Shown piece after piece: positions 19,967-31,115 of a DNA stretch of 64,000 nucleotides; position 1 is the first letter of the stretch, and each line of letters opens with the position of its first letter. Position numbers and translations under genes: made by a program. Source of the stretch: Chalciporus piperatus (lineage: Eukaryota; Basidiomycota; Agaricomycetes; Boletales; Boletaceae); assembly GCA_038093975.1 (NCBI GenBank), contig JBBPTG010000077.1, positions 1-64,000 of the forward strand. The letters run 5' to 3'. The notes under the pieces are model-generated. The model had not been told where the DNA came from. It saw nothing but the letters and a program-made list of their open reading frames with translations, and did not search any database.

Positions 19967-20878
19967 CTACGTACCCTCCTGACGACGCAATGGCTGTAAG
20001 GATGGCGACGAGTCTTGTGGTGTGCGTGATGGCGGCTCATCCATTGAATACCTTGGTGCAAATTCAAGCGCTTCACCTCCCCGACCTAGAGACTGACGAC
20101 GAGCACGGAAATCACTTGGAGCAACCTCCCCATCGCTACTCCAGAGCTCTTTCCTACTCCCGATACTCGTGCTCACATGATGACCCTGGTCAGAAAATCG
20201 CTGAGGATGGAGTGGTTTCTCCACACTTGGACGTGAAGAGGGAATATCAGACATCATCATCCCATCCGGGAATGTCATGTCCTCCATCGCAGGGCTCGTA
20301 TAATACGAGTTTTGCATGAGTGGGAGCGGGGTGGAGGAGGAATAATGTGAGTAGCCGCCCTTCTCGGGAAGCGCGGGGGTGTATTGGACGCCCGAATCAA
20401 GTCGTAGGACGGGCGGATTGCCTGCGCGCAACGAGTTCATGAACTCTGACGACGGTGCTGTGCGTTTGCGTTTCCGTGCGCGAAGGTACAGGAGGATACC
20501 CAGCGCAATGCAGACGAGAAAGATGACGCCGCCGACGACGCCTCCAGCGATTGCCCCGACATTGGGACTGGAGGTAACAGCGTTTACTACCGGTGTTGCT
20601 GACGAGGTAGGACTGGAGGAAAGTGAAGGCGCTGTCGGTGTTGGTGTCGGCGTTGGCGTCAGTGTCGCGGACGCAAGGGATGGGGACGTTGGGGACGTGG
20701 GCTGTGGGACAATGGTCTGGGATGAATCCAACTGAGATGTTGCTGGAATAGGGTTGAATGAACCTGTGTTGGACGTCGAAGGAGAGATAATAAGGGTCGT
20801 GATTACTGAAGGTGATTCACTATATGGCGACGTCGACAGCGAAGAGGGGGTGCATCGGCGTTCTAGTGTACATGAATC
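19967..20878 (-). CDS. Single-pass membrane protein with Ser/Thr-rich ectodomain (5' end unresolved)
   Basis: A long exon starts after an acceptor at about 20879. It gives a Ser/Thr/Pro-rich stretch with a TPTPTPTPT run, then one transmembrane helix (GVVGGVIFLVCIALGILLYL) followed by RARKRKR, and a 180-residue cytoplasmic tail rich in Ser and Pro. This layout (heavily O-glycosylatable ectodomain, one helix, stop-transfer basics) is common in fungal cell-wall stress sensor-like or mucin-like proteins, but there is no WSC or other domain. A signal peptide would have to come from an upstream exon between 20879 and 21096; I could not place it. It shares a short divergent upstream region with glyoxalase II. 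Function unknown. Confidence 0.65.
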   Translation of the reverse strand, partial: DSCTLERRCTPSSLSTSPYSESPSVITTLIISPSTSNTGSFNPIPATSQLDSSQTIVPQPTSPTSPSLASATLTPTPTPTPTAPSLSSSPTSSATPVVNAVTSSPNVGAIAGGVVGGVIFLVCIALGILLYLRARKRKRTAPSSEFMNSLRAGNPPVLRLDSGVQYTPALPEKGGYSHYSSSTPLPLMQNSYYTSPAMEDMTFPDGMMMSDIPSSRPSVEKPLHPQRFSDQGHHVSTSIGSRKELWSSDGEVAPSDFRARRQSLGRGGEALEFAPRYSMDEPPSRTPQDSSPSLQPLRRQEGT

Positions 20879-21096
20879 CTGTTGGCCATCAGTAGAGCGT
20901 TCCTTGCCAAGTTGTGCTCGCTCACGGATGTGCTCATTTGGACGAGGGGGAAGGGAGTGAAAAAAAGAGGACAGACACTCAAACTTGAGGATTCATGAGC
21001 CCCGGATGGTATGGGCGAGGAGGACACGCAAAAATGACCGTTGATGAACGCGGTATGTATCCCACCTGACACAGGGCAGTGTCGCCGTAGGATCCC

Positions 21097-22264
21097 ATGC
21101 GACGACTATCTAGACCACTAATCCAGCTCTATCGTCCATTCCACTCTTCCAGTTCATCAAACATGATCGTCAAGCCAGTCCGAGTTGGCGAGGAAGCTAA
21201 CTATGCGTATTTAATCATCGACGAGCACTCCAAGCAAGCTGTCGCCGTAGACATATTCGATGTTGCCAAGGTACGGGCTACAGCAAAGGCTGAAGGTGTT
21301 TCAAATATTGTTGCCGCTATCACGACACACTTCCACCCCGATCACAGCGACGGGAACCTCGTGAGTTACCAATCGCGCATCGCTCTCCCATCTTGGACTA
21401 AACCTAACCCGGCGACTAGGATTTCGTGAGTGTTGCGTCTCTCCCACATCGCATTCACCACATGCCGCATGCGCCTTAGGCCAAGGATTACCCTGATGCA
21501 CCGATTTACGCTGGGAGCATCAAAGCGATCTACGCTGGCGACGAGAACAACTCATCTAAGTTCCCGAAGGAGACAGTGAAGGAGGTGGTAAAGGACAAGC
21601 AGGAATTCGACATTGCAGATAACCTCCACTTCAAGTCCGTAGTTCGCTAATTCAATTCAGTGTATTCATCATGCGGACCCACAGATGCTTTGCAACACCA
21701 TGCCACACCAAAGACTCCATTTGCTTCTACGTCACAGACTCTGCTAACAAGTCTCAGCCGGGCGCAGTCTTCACAGGCGACACCCTTTTCCAAGGTATAT
21801 CCGCATTCATTCAATGTCACACATGATCTTTGACAGTGACACGTACAAAAGGTGGTTGCGGTCGCTTCTTCTGGGGCACCGGAAAACAAATGCACGAGGC
21901 CCTTTCGTATTTGGGAACATTGCCCAACGAAACGATCGTATACAATGGCCACGAGTACACGGCCGGGAACCTTGAATTTGCGAAAGCAGTCGATCCCACC
22001 AACCCTGGAATTGCACGCCTCGCCAAGCTCGTCGAGGATTCAGAGGTCACCGCCGGACGATCCACTATTGGTGACGAAAAGGAATGGAATGTGTTCATGC
22101 GTCTGGATAGTCAGGCTGTCAAGTGTGTTTGTTTGCTCGTTTTGTGGTCACGCGTTGACTCGTTTCGCAGGAATGTCACTACTGGTGTTACTGGGGAGTC
22201 TGCTATTATGGACAGGTTGCGTGACATGAAGAACAGGGGGTGGGGCAAGAGCAAGGTTGTTTAA
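21097..22264 (+). CDS. GLO2: Hydroxyacylglutathione hydrolase (glyoxalase II)
   Basis: Hydrolyses S-lactoylglutathione to lactate and glutathione, the last step of methylglyoxal detoxification. Six exons: 21097-21360, 21420-21425, 21480-21634, 21685-21794, 21852-22122 and 22171-22264 (299 aa). The metal-binding [11 protein letters not shown] motif of the metallo-beta-lactamase fold is clear, as are [22 protein letters not shown] and NGHEYT. Exon 2 is only 6 nt (GATTTC, Asp-Phe), yet it restores the conserved NLDF-x-x-x-YPDAPIY run. A second ATG at 21163 begins MIVKPVRVG. The extra 22 residues before it ([20 protein letters not shown]) look like a mitochondrial presequence. Use of both starts would give mitochondrial and cytosolic forms, as in other eukaryotes (inference). 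Confidence 0.92.
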
Positions 22265-22639
22265 TGACAAGGATCGGCAGGAATGTGCGCTCGGAGGCGA
22301 TTCTGGCGGAGCTCTGCCTACTGCTCACTTGCGGTCAGATCTCGATTGTAGTGATGGCTTGCATGATGTACAAGTAGCTCAAGTAGTGATATTGACAAAC
22401 ACGGAGGACTTTTAGCAATGGCTCGGACGCTTGATGAGCGCAAGGGTCCTAGTTCAGCACCTGACAAGACGGATGTTTCGAAGAATCCATCAAAAGTTTT
22501 AGAGTAAGAAGCAACGGAGGTGGTCAAGTACAACGTGTTCGCCATTTACAAACAAAGTCATTAAGCAGACCATCATTAGGACTCAACTTGAAAAAATTCA
22601 TGTCCATCATCCATCTCGTAACCGTATACGACAAGCAAC
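22265..22639. other. Convergent intergenic region
   Basis: Lies between the stops of glyoxalase II (+) and the SFT2-like gene (-). I see no open frame or structured element in it. Confidence 0.5.
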
Positions 22640-23470
22640 TCAGCTCATCCCAACTACCTTCAATACTGTGGTGCGGGCGTACGGAATGTACGACAGACAG
22701 TACCAAGTATACGCAAGGTATTCGATGATCACGAACACTGTGCAAAGCGTCTCAGAATACTGCGATCACGACACGACACCGAACTTACCGATGCACAGAA
22801 TCTAGAAAATACCGCATAGAGCATTCCAAAAAGTCAGACGAGAACGTTAGAAAATTACAAGGGACAGACATCGTTTCGGATCACAAAAGCGCCGACAAAG
22901 ACCAAAGCTATCGAAGCTAGGAAGACGACCGTGGCGAGCAGTCTCACGGGTTTGAGCATCTTGGTTCCGAAATACGTTAGCTCCAAGTGCGCGGTGCGGG
23001 GCGATAGCAAATTACCAGTTTGATTTGGGTTCCAAACTATTTCCGGTTGTCTTTCAGTTCTGGAGCACTCGGGAGCGAATCTTGGACTTACCCCGATCAG
23101 AAATCCCGTCCCAGCGAGAGAGACGAGGATGCCGATGGTGTACATGACTGGTAGGGGGGATAAGAAGGGAGCAGACGACCTCGGGGCATAGATAGCGTAC
23201 CTGCGAAGCTACCAAGCTGTCCTACAATCAGAAGGATGCTGCCCAGTAAGCTTAGGAGAAATCCAATGATAAGACTGTGTCCGTTGAAAGCATGCGTAAG
23301 CAAGCAAAGACGAGCGAAAGCGAATGGAATGCACACCAGCCGACGAATCCATAGAGCCTTTGTGTACGCGTCAGACCGAGGAAGCTGAAGGCAGATTCGC
23401 CTTCAAAGAACTGGGTGTCCGGGATGACTCCTCCCGCAGCCTCGAGGTTCAACCATCCTTTGGAGGGCAT
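22640..23470 (-). CDS. SFT2: SFT2-like vesicle transport membrane protein
   Basis: Sft2/Got1-family proteins act in fusion of endosome-derived vesicles with the Golgi. From ATG 23470 the N-terminus is MPSKGWLNLEAAG, then the family's TRTQRLYGF block. Helices read LIIGFLLSLLGSILLIVG and MYTIGILVSLAGTGFLIG. After KPVR comes LLATVVFLASIALVFVGAFV, and the last helix is YLAYTWYCLSYIPYA. The protein ends ...VLKVVGMS. At least five short introns are needed, one of them separating a very small exon (ILCI) near 22800. The stop at 22642-22640 lies well past the apparent end of the longer open frame. Four helices and the YIPYAR signature support the family. Confidence 0.85.
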
Positions 23471-24191
23471 TTTGTTTTCGAGATTGAGTTGCTAGAGTGG
23501 GGTGAGGTAGAGCTAGAAGACAAGTGGCGATGGGAACGGGTCGTGGAACGGAACGGCGATGGACGTGTCGTTGAAGGAGGCACTGGAGCGAGCTCAGAGA
23601 AGAGGGTAATATAGGTGGCTGTGCTATGAACTTTGCACTACAGTCAATGTGCAATATCTTCAACGACGGTAGTACTGTACAGATACAAGACGACCTGGAT
23701 CACAAGGGGGATCACCACTAGGCCCTCCACGCGTAACGCTATCCGCGAATCATATCAAACTGGATTCGGAGAGGGCGAGATGCAGGATTGACCCTTAGAA
23801 GGGTAGGAACGACTGTCTTCCTACCTAAGGAGCTGCCTACGAGAGACTAAGGATTGACAGAAGGGCAAGATACCCCATTGAATCGTCTGCATGTCTGATC
23901 CGCCAAGGGGATCTCCGGGGAATCTGACACCGTCAGCGGTCACAAACGGTGGTCAGAAGTGAGAACGAGAATCATGTCGATAGATCAAGGCCATGTCAAG
24001 GCCATGTCAAAGATCGTAGTTTAGAGTAGGTCTAGGCTGATGTGGAAGCTGTCTGACTGATATGGGGGACTGCCTCGTGTACACAACGAGGCCAGCACGT
24101 TCTCAAAAGTTGGAAAACTCACTGGTTGACTTCTTCCCCATATCTATCCAGCGAATCCTCGAACGGTGACTGTGATCTCTCACCATCGACG
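23471..24191. other. Divergent intergenic region, SFT2-like / EDC4
   Basis: No gene seen in about 720 bp. It holds one copy of a dispersed hairpin repeat (23794-23850) and a short tandem duplication CAAGGCCATGT at about 23989-24010. The promoters of both flanking genes should lie here. Confidence 0.6.
23794..23850 (+). repeat. Dispersed hairpin repeat, copy A
   Basis: Contains AGGAACGACTGTCTTCC, then ACCTAAGG and TGCCTACG, nearly the same as 47058-47115 over about 55 bp. An imperfect stem is formed by TTAG..GGTAGGAA and TTCCTACCTAAGG around ACGACTGTC. Confidence 0.65.
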
Positions 24192-27100
24192 ATGGACAGA
24201 CCTGGTAATTTACACGAGCAGTTGTTTTCAAGAGGAACCGCCACACCTCCCCTTCTACCACCTCCATCCCAACTCTTCGCCATGAGTCAACCGCAGGGAC
24301 AACCCAGTCCCCCATCTCACATCGACGCACTCTTCCAGTCAATATCCACACAGCAGACTCAATCAACAAATCCTCAGGGAAACAACTCCGCTCCAGCAAC
24401 ACCAGCCATGCCATCAACCAACTCAAACCCGTCACCCTCCACCCAAGCGACGACCACGTCTGCTGCTGACAGACAGAGCGCCCTTCTCTCTCTGCTCTAT
24501 CCTGCTGCAACAACTCTTCCAGCAAACCAGCAAGCGCCACAACTCCCCGACCCTCCGCCCCCGCTTTATCAACAACAGATACCAACACCACCCACATCTT
24601 CGTCCCAGAGGTCGGGTCAGTCCCCATCGAACAACAGCGAGGTACAGGGAAAGATCCTCCTCGAGCAGCTCATGGCTGGGTGAGTCTCTCTCTTCTTTCC
24701 CGCGATACAGCGACATGCAAGTACGTGCATGCTCTTGCCTCGTGCACGGACCCCGCTGGCGTGGTTTTCGCATCAGCCTTTTAATCCGCCATGCGTCGTC
24801 CACTTTACGGTCACGACCACCTCGCGTGTTGATGACTATTATGTTGCCTCACCTCTAACATGAGGCCGGGTAGCATGCCTTTTCTACCGAATCTTGTCAT
24901 CGTTCACGTCTTTCTGTCGTCTTACCACCCATGGCGTCCTGGGATTACCTCGATACGTTCTTTATTGACTCTTTCGACAGTGCCGCTCCCCGCTCAAATT
25001 ACTCTGAGCCCGCCCCAGGCGTCCTGCCCACTCTCCCTCCACCGACGTCCGCGCCGCTGCAGCAGCTCTCAGCTGAATCCTACATCCCCACCGATGCTTA
25101 CGTTCCACAGGACGCTCCCAGAGAGCTGCCCCCACCTCCACCTCAGCCGACCCTCGTGTCCCAGCCTCAGCAGCAACAACAGGCGCCTCCCTCCCCTCGC
25201 AAGTCCATGTTCGACTTCGTCTCGCCTTTCGATGCTCTCGCGTCCGGTCAGAACCCCGTCAAGAAGAAGCCCGTTCCAAACGCGCCAACCGGCTCTTCGA
25301 GCGGCAACGAAGACTCTTGGACCTCTGCATCGCTCGGATCGCTCGCCAATGATCCCAAGCACAAGTCTGTTGAGAATCTGATCGATCAACTTACTCGGGG
25401 CCCGGTGTCCTACTCTTCTGTCCAACCGCCTTCCCCTTCATACGATCCTTACAGCACTACGGATGAATATTCCCAGGTGGAATCCAATCAACCGCCGCCG
25501 CAACAGACGCAACAACAGTCTCGCCCCATGCCTCCTCCTCCTCTCCCACCTAAGCCTGGTCGCGTTTCTCCCCCTCGCGCATCTCCACCGAAGTTCCCGG
25601 TTCAGCAACCGCCGCCGCCGCCGCAACAACCACCCCAGCAGCAACGCCCTCAGGGTCGATCAGTCGAATCACCTGTCGGGCAGCCCATTGCCCCAGCGCG
25701 GAGGGAGAAAGAGGGTTCGCCAGGTCCTCGATCGAACTGGAAGAATGACGGTCGGGGCAAGGCCGTTGGCAAGGGCAAGTCTCAATCAAGCCCAAGGTAC
25801 GCATACTCTCATTCTTTGTGACCCATCCTCGAGGTTAAGGTTATATAGTGCGCAACCTCAGACCATTGTGTTTGATGTGTCACAGCCCCTCGATGAAATC
25901 CAAGCACCCCGGGATGGGGTCAAGTCTACTGCGATCGCCCTTGTCAAGCAAGATTCTGTGTTCCTACCCGGGACTACTATCGGCGCGACTCACTGGATTG
26001 CATATGCCATGACCAGAGGTCGTGTCCGTGTCATCTCGCGGTCAAGCGGCGATCGTACCCTCTTGCAGTTGCCTACTGTCTTCGCCCCCTCGACTCAAGT
26101 CATTGATATGGCCGTTTTCGGCAACAGACTTGCAGGAGTGACATCGGATGGTGGTTTCGTCGTCTGGGAGTTGCCCGAAGTTATCACCGATGATGTCCCG
26201 TGAGTGTTCGTGTGCTGATTCCGGAGACGTTGGGCTAAGAATTTTGCGTTTAGCGGACATCTCTTGTTGTGCGTCGTACCGAGCGCTGATGCCGATCCCT
26301 TGCACTCCGTGAAGTGGCACCCCAAGCAAGCTGACACCCTGGCGGTGGCTTCGGAAACGAAGATGTATTTATTGGATTTGACGGACGCTGCGCATACCTT
26401 TAGAGGAGAACCTCAGCCACAAGTTGAGCTCAACCGCATTTCTCAAGTATTCTCCATCCCTTCGGTAAGTGTGCGGTTTTTTTATTCTGCGCATACACGC
26501 TGAGTGTGGTTTATGTAGCGCCTGGTTGCGTTTGACTTTGACGTTCCTCACTTTGCGCTGGCGACGATCTCAGAGGACTCGACTCTCACGTTGTGGAACG
26601 TCCATGACAAGAGTCCGTTCTGGACACATCGCGTCCGTGGAGATGATATGCCCTCTTCATTGACCTTCATCGACGACGGCATCATCATCGGTCGTAAGAA
26701 CGGCACCGTCTTCCAATTGCTCTCCGTCATCACAAAGCACGTCCTATCCACGTTCAAGTTTGTCAATGGCACCAAAGAGGACCCAGAAATGTTTGGGCAT
26801 GTCAACTACGACTCCAGGATTCAGACGCTGTGGGTTGCCAACAATCGCAGAGACAGTTTGATTGCCTTGAAGATCGGCTTCGATGTCTCTGCTTCGCCCT
26901 CTGGCGAACTCGTGCGGGGCGGTTTCTTTGAGCAGGTCGTCGAATTCTCTGGACCGAAACCCACCATCCATTTCGTCATCCTCTCTGCGGATGCTGATCC
27001 TGCTGGTGACGAGGCTCATGCTGCCTGCGTTGCTGCAAAGGTTCCTCCGGGTGAACTCGCCCTCGTTGCGTTCTCCGTCCACTCGACTGGTGTTGACCAA

Positions 27101-29104
27101 GTTCTCATTCGCAAGGAGTGGTACGAGAGTGCGCTCGTGAGCGCCCTCTCCAAATTCCCTCCCTACTCGCAATCGCAAGTCCCAACTCCTGCAAACTTGG
27201 ACGTCAAACCAGCTCGCCAGATGCCTCCAGCCCCTGCGTTAATCGGTGGACCTGGACCTGTCCCCCAACAAGTCTCGTCTATGATGCCTCCTGGTAGATT
27301 GCGAACGCCACCTTCCGAGGACATTGAATCGGAGTTGACTCGTGACGAGGCACGTGGGTCCGAATCAAAGGGAAAGAACGGCAAAGGAAAGAACGTCGCC
27401 TTCAGAGATAGAGAGGAGGCGAGGGACAAGGATAAGACTCCCAAGGTCGACCTGGGTTCCGTCAGTGATTCAAACGTCACTCAGCTTATCACCAAGGAGA
27501 TCAAGAAGAGCGAGGAGAACTTGCACTCTCGTATTGGGCGCTTGATCACGAAGGAAATGGATAAACAACGTGAGTGCTGTTTGGGATGTGTTGAAGGAGG
27601 TACCGATATGTTTGGGCTCTTATCAGAGCAACGGTTCGATGAGGCCCGTGCACAAGAACAGACGGAGGATATTAACCGCCAGGAGAAGATACTCAAGTTG
27701 ATCTCGACAGAGCTCACAAGGAACACCACGCGTGTGGTGGAGCTGGCTGTCAAGGCCGAGGTTCAAAACTCTGTGCTGCCCGCTCTGGAGCACATCACGA
27801 GGGGCGAGGTTCGGTCCGCGATGAACGAGCATGTTGGACGAGGCTTGACGGAGTATATTCAAAATGTGAGTTTCTTTGTTTCGTGCGGGGATGAGTCAAC
27901 TGACCTTGTTGAATTCCAGAACCTTCCCATCGAGATGGAGAAGCTGTTGTTGAGACCTGACATCTCGAATCACTTTGCGAGCATGCTCTCGACCAACCTT
28001 AATCCTCTTATTGAGAGATACGTCAAGGACACGGTCACAAAGTCGTTCGTGCCTGCCTACTCTCAGCAAACATCCGCCATGCACCAAGATATCCTACGTG
28101 AGATGAGGACGGAAATCTTGAATGTGAAGAAAGATTCGATGACGTGGCAGACAGAGGCTGCGCGGAGCCAGGAGGTTCGTGGTTCACATATTGATGTTCG
28201 AACGCCACTCACGACATATCTCTTGCAGTCGTTGATCAGGGAACTCGAACACTCCGTCAGAGTCCTCTCTGACCAAGTCAAATTCCTGACCATGAACGCA
28301 ACGCACCGCATGACCAGTGGCGCTTCTCCTGTGTCCAGCATGTCCTCGATGCCTCCTCAGACACTTCACCGTCAACCCAACCTCCCGCCCGCGACGCAGC
28401 CGATCTACACCACACAACCTCTTAGCTATGCGCCTCAGACGCAACCGCTGCCGATGCACGGCCCGTGGTATACATCATCAAATATCGCTGCCCCTCAGGC
28501 TTCGCACCCCATCGCTCCGCCACCACCGCCACCACCGCTATCTTCCCAGCGTTCTCCTCCAACTCAGACTGAAGAGTGGGACGACACTTACCTGGCGGTG
28601 CTGGGCACGCAGGATCCCAAACAGCTCCGGGAGCTACTGGCGCGATCGAATCCCGAGATCGTTATGCCTCTTAATGGACCTGGGCCCCTGTCTCAGGCTG
28701 TTATTCTTACATTATTGCACCGCGTACGTTTTAATCGACCTCGATTTTTTTTCGTGCGTTGGGTTCTGACGTGTTGTTTTTCCTCATAGCTCGCTGGCAT
28801 TGTAGGAGAGACACCGCCTGTTGATGAAACATTCAAGTCTGGGCTGTGGTGGCTGCAGAGGACGGCTACTGTGTTGAACATTAACGTATGTGTCCCATAT
28901 CATTTTTGTCTAGCCGTGGCTCAGCACGTCCTCGTTCAGGAGCCTCTCATCTCCCCCTACATTGCGCGGGTCGTCCCTAATGTCAAGGCCATGCTAAACA
29001 CCACGAAACAACGTCTGGCAATTCTCCCTGGTGCACTTCAATTGATGGATTCCGCGCGGACCATCGCCGAGATACAAGACGTTCTCGCTCGCAAACAAGT
29101 CTGA
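24192..29104 (+). CDS. EDC4: Enhancer of mRNA-decapping protein 4 (EDC4/Ge-1-like)
   Basis: Scaffold that brings the decapping enzyme Dcp2 and its activators together in cytoplasmic P-bodies. Ten exons keep frame: 24192-24679, 24981-25796, 25840-26199, 26254-26464, 26519-27569, 27627-27865, 27920-28174, 28229-28723, 28790-28885 and 28940-29104 (1,391 aa). The first 540 residues are Pro/Gln/Ser-rich and low-complexity. A WD40 region follows, with GATHWIAYAMTRGRVRVI, HSVKWHPKQADTLAVAS and EDSTLTLWNVHDKSPFW. A long helical region rich in Glu/Lys comes next, and a C-terminal Ge-1 domain begins EEWDDTYLAVLGTQDPKQL. The family is found in animals, plants and many fungi but not in budding yeast. No defects seen. 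Confidence 0.9.
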
Positions 29105-29580
29105 AACATGAGCTTGGCCTCAAAACGTAACACAAAAATGACCGTCGATGTTTGTTTATCTCTTCCTGTGCTATCTTGAAAGCCTGCCTGTCTTTTTGAT
29201 GCGTCGCGATTCGATTGATTCCATTCGCCATTTCATGCTAGGTTCATGATTGTTCACGTGCACTTACGAATTCCTTTGCCGTCGTTAAAATCTTTTTGAC
29301 ACACTTGTTGCTTTTATCTCTTCACAAACGCTGGGTACACCACATGTAGTTGTCGGTATAGTTTCCCTGTTGCAATCGATGTTTACTCTGGATGCTCTCG
29401 AAAGATTTGGCCTCTGTAGAGTGAGGGAATTCGGTGGAGGAAGTATGAGTGAATATCTTCAACGCAGTGGCATCAAGGCTGAATGCATCAGAGCCATGCC
29501 AACTGCAAAATTACATTTACAGAGAACATCAATACATGGATATTCTAAGCATTTGATTGGACTCCAATTTGTTGAGCTAT
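29105..29580. other. Convergent intergenic region, EDC4 / BET4
   Basis: About 475 bp of AT-rich 3' flank of both genes. No gene or repeat recognised. Confidence 0.5.
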
Positions 29581-30964
29581 TCACCCATCAGTAGGAGCTC
29601 CACCGACTGAAAATTGACAGCACTCGCCTATTTCTTGATATCTCAATTTCCGTGGACTGTCAATTTGCTGGAGTTGCTGAAGAAGGCCAAGACACTTTTG
29701 TCTGAGCTCTTCAGAGTCGTGACAGTATCTCTTCAATAACAGTTGATTGTAGCACACCAGGGAGTCCATACACCCTGGGGTTTATTCAGTGTGCAGGAGT
29801 TGAGATTAGAGGCTTGCACTTGCATTTGCTGTCTGGCTGCTCTTCTAATAGTTCTTCGATGATAGAAATCTCCTGCCGGAGCTGCGCCTCGCTTTCGCCT
29901 TGAAGGGGATGCTAAACAAGCTGCATGGAAGCTATGCATCAGGTACGCACCCGATCCTATTAACCACCTATGGTAGATCCACGCGCTTTGGTCATCTGGA
30001 TCAGTGAATAGTGCATTGTGTACGAGATCGAATTCTTTGTATCATCGTTAAAGAAAAGTAAGAAGTGGCTAGCGCTGCCCAAGACACACCTTCCTCTCGG
30101 GATTTGACGGGGTCTAGTTCGCCAGCGTTCCATAGCGTGGTATAGACTTTTGAGCGTTGGTGCCATGCGCTGAAATTAGAGAAGCTGGCGCTGATTTTAC
30201 GCGTTGTGTATTTCAATTCGGAAACGATAGGTCTCTGGACTGGCATGCTCGCCAGAACGTATCTGCGGTAATTCCAGGCGTGAACTTTCAGAGGGTGAGA
30301 AAACACGAGGAGTAGGATCCAGCGTAAGCTTACAATTTCGTGCGTCTACATCGAGCATCTTTTCGAGCACGGCAAGCTCTCTTTCCCAGTTTGCCTTGCG
30401 CCAACCCAATGATGGTTTGCCGTCGATCACGGGTCCATCGGGAACGTTTGCGAGACACCATCGACGATGATTCCATATCCAGTAGACCTTTGGATGCTCT
30501 CTGAGTGCTGCCATCGTCATTGACAGTTCATTAGCAATGACATTGTTTATCTCCTCTGGGGTACTGAGATTCGCATCGGCATATCAGTCTATGAGGAAGT
30601 AGGGCAAATCCTGACCTCTGAGGGAATATCCCGTTCAGCATGATATTCCGACGGTAGTTCCAGATGGTATAGAATTCCGGGTTCAAGTCAAGCAAGCGTT
30701 GGGTTTGGTCGAACGCATCTCGACTCCAGTCACAAGCCTTCTTCTGTTGGGGTCGGCGTCTGAGAGAACATGCCAAAGGTCGCGACTGGGGACGTACGCG
30801 AGAAATCACATCGTCTGTCAGTGCTAGGTACTCTGCGATCTTTGATTTCTCGCGTTCTTTCCTCGCTTGAGTTGCCGCTTGGGACTGCGGAACGCGTTTG
30901 ACGTTGTGCTATGCGACACTGGGAGTTGATAATGATGCATAGAGTTGGTTCGTGACCTTACCAT
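29581..30964 (-). CDS. BET4: Rab geranylgeranyltransferase alpha subunit
   Basis: With the beta subunit and Rab escort protein it adds geranylgeranyl groups to Rab GTPases, so they can attach to membranes. Prenyltransferase alpha repeats are visible: [48 protein letters not shown] and [12 protein letters not shown]. After the start codon (30964-30962) a GT donor follows at once, so exon 1 codes for Met only; the next exon starts [12 protein letters not shown]. The last intron (29823-29775) needs a GC donor (T|GCAAGT) to give the family's conserved PDSKWCMDSL. The C-terminus ends ...GAPTDG. The protein is shorter than animal RabGGTA, lacking the Ig-like and LRR parts, as in other fungi. Confidence 0.9.
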
Positions 30965-31062
30965 GGCCAAGGACTCGCTGTCTGGCAGAAACAAGATCTG
31001 TCAAAGGGGTTCCCTACAGTGATGCCTATGGGTGTAACTGAAGGATAAGACATGGACGATTA

Positions 31063-31081
31063 ATAAATAAATAAATAATAA
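31063..31081. repeat. (TAAA)n-like microsatellite in the BET4-SYF1 promoter region
   Basis: Short run of AATA/TAAA units about 40 bp before the SYF1 start codon, in a region of only 150 bp shared by two divergent genes. Confidence 0.7.
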
Positions 31082-31115
31082 TTCCCTTCCTCATACCCCG
31101 ACGTCGACGTTCAAA

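Noticed and set aside
19825..20319. 164-codon plus-strand frame
   Set aside because: Lies over the cytoplasmic tail of the membrane protein on minus; no motifs, composition of a shadow frame.
23690..23780. tRNA or snoRNA gene in the SFT2/EDC4 intergenic region
   Set aside because: No closed cloverleaf, and no C/D or H/ACA box pair could be found by eye.
24103..24627. 174-codon minus-strand frame over the start of EDC4
   Set aside because: Shadow of the Pro/Ser/Gln-rich EDC4 N-terminus, whose plus exon joins in frame to the WD40 region.
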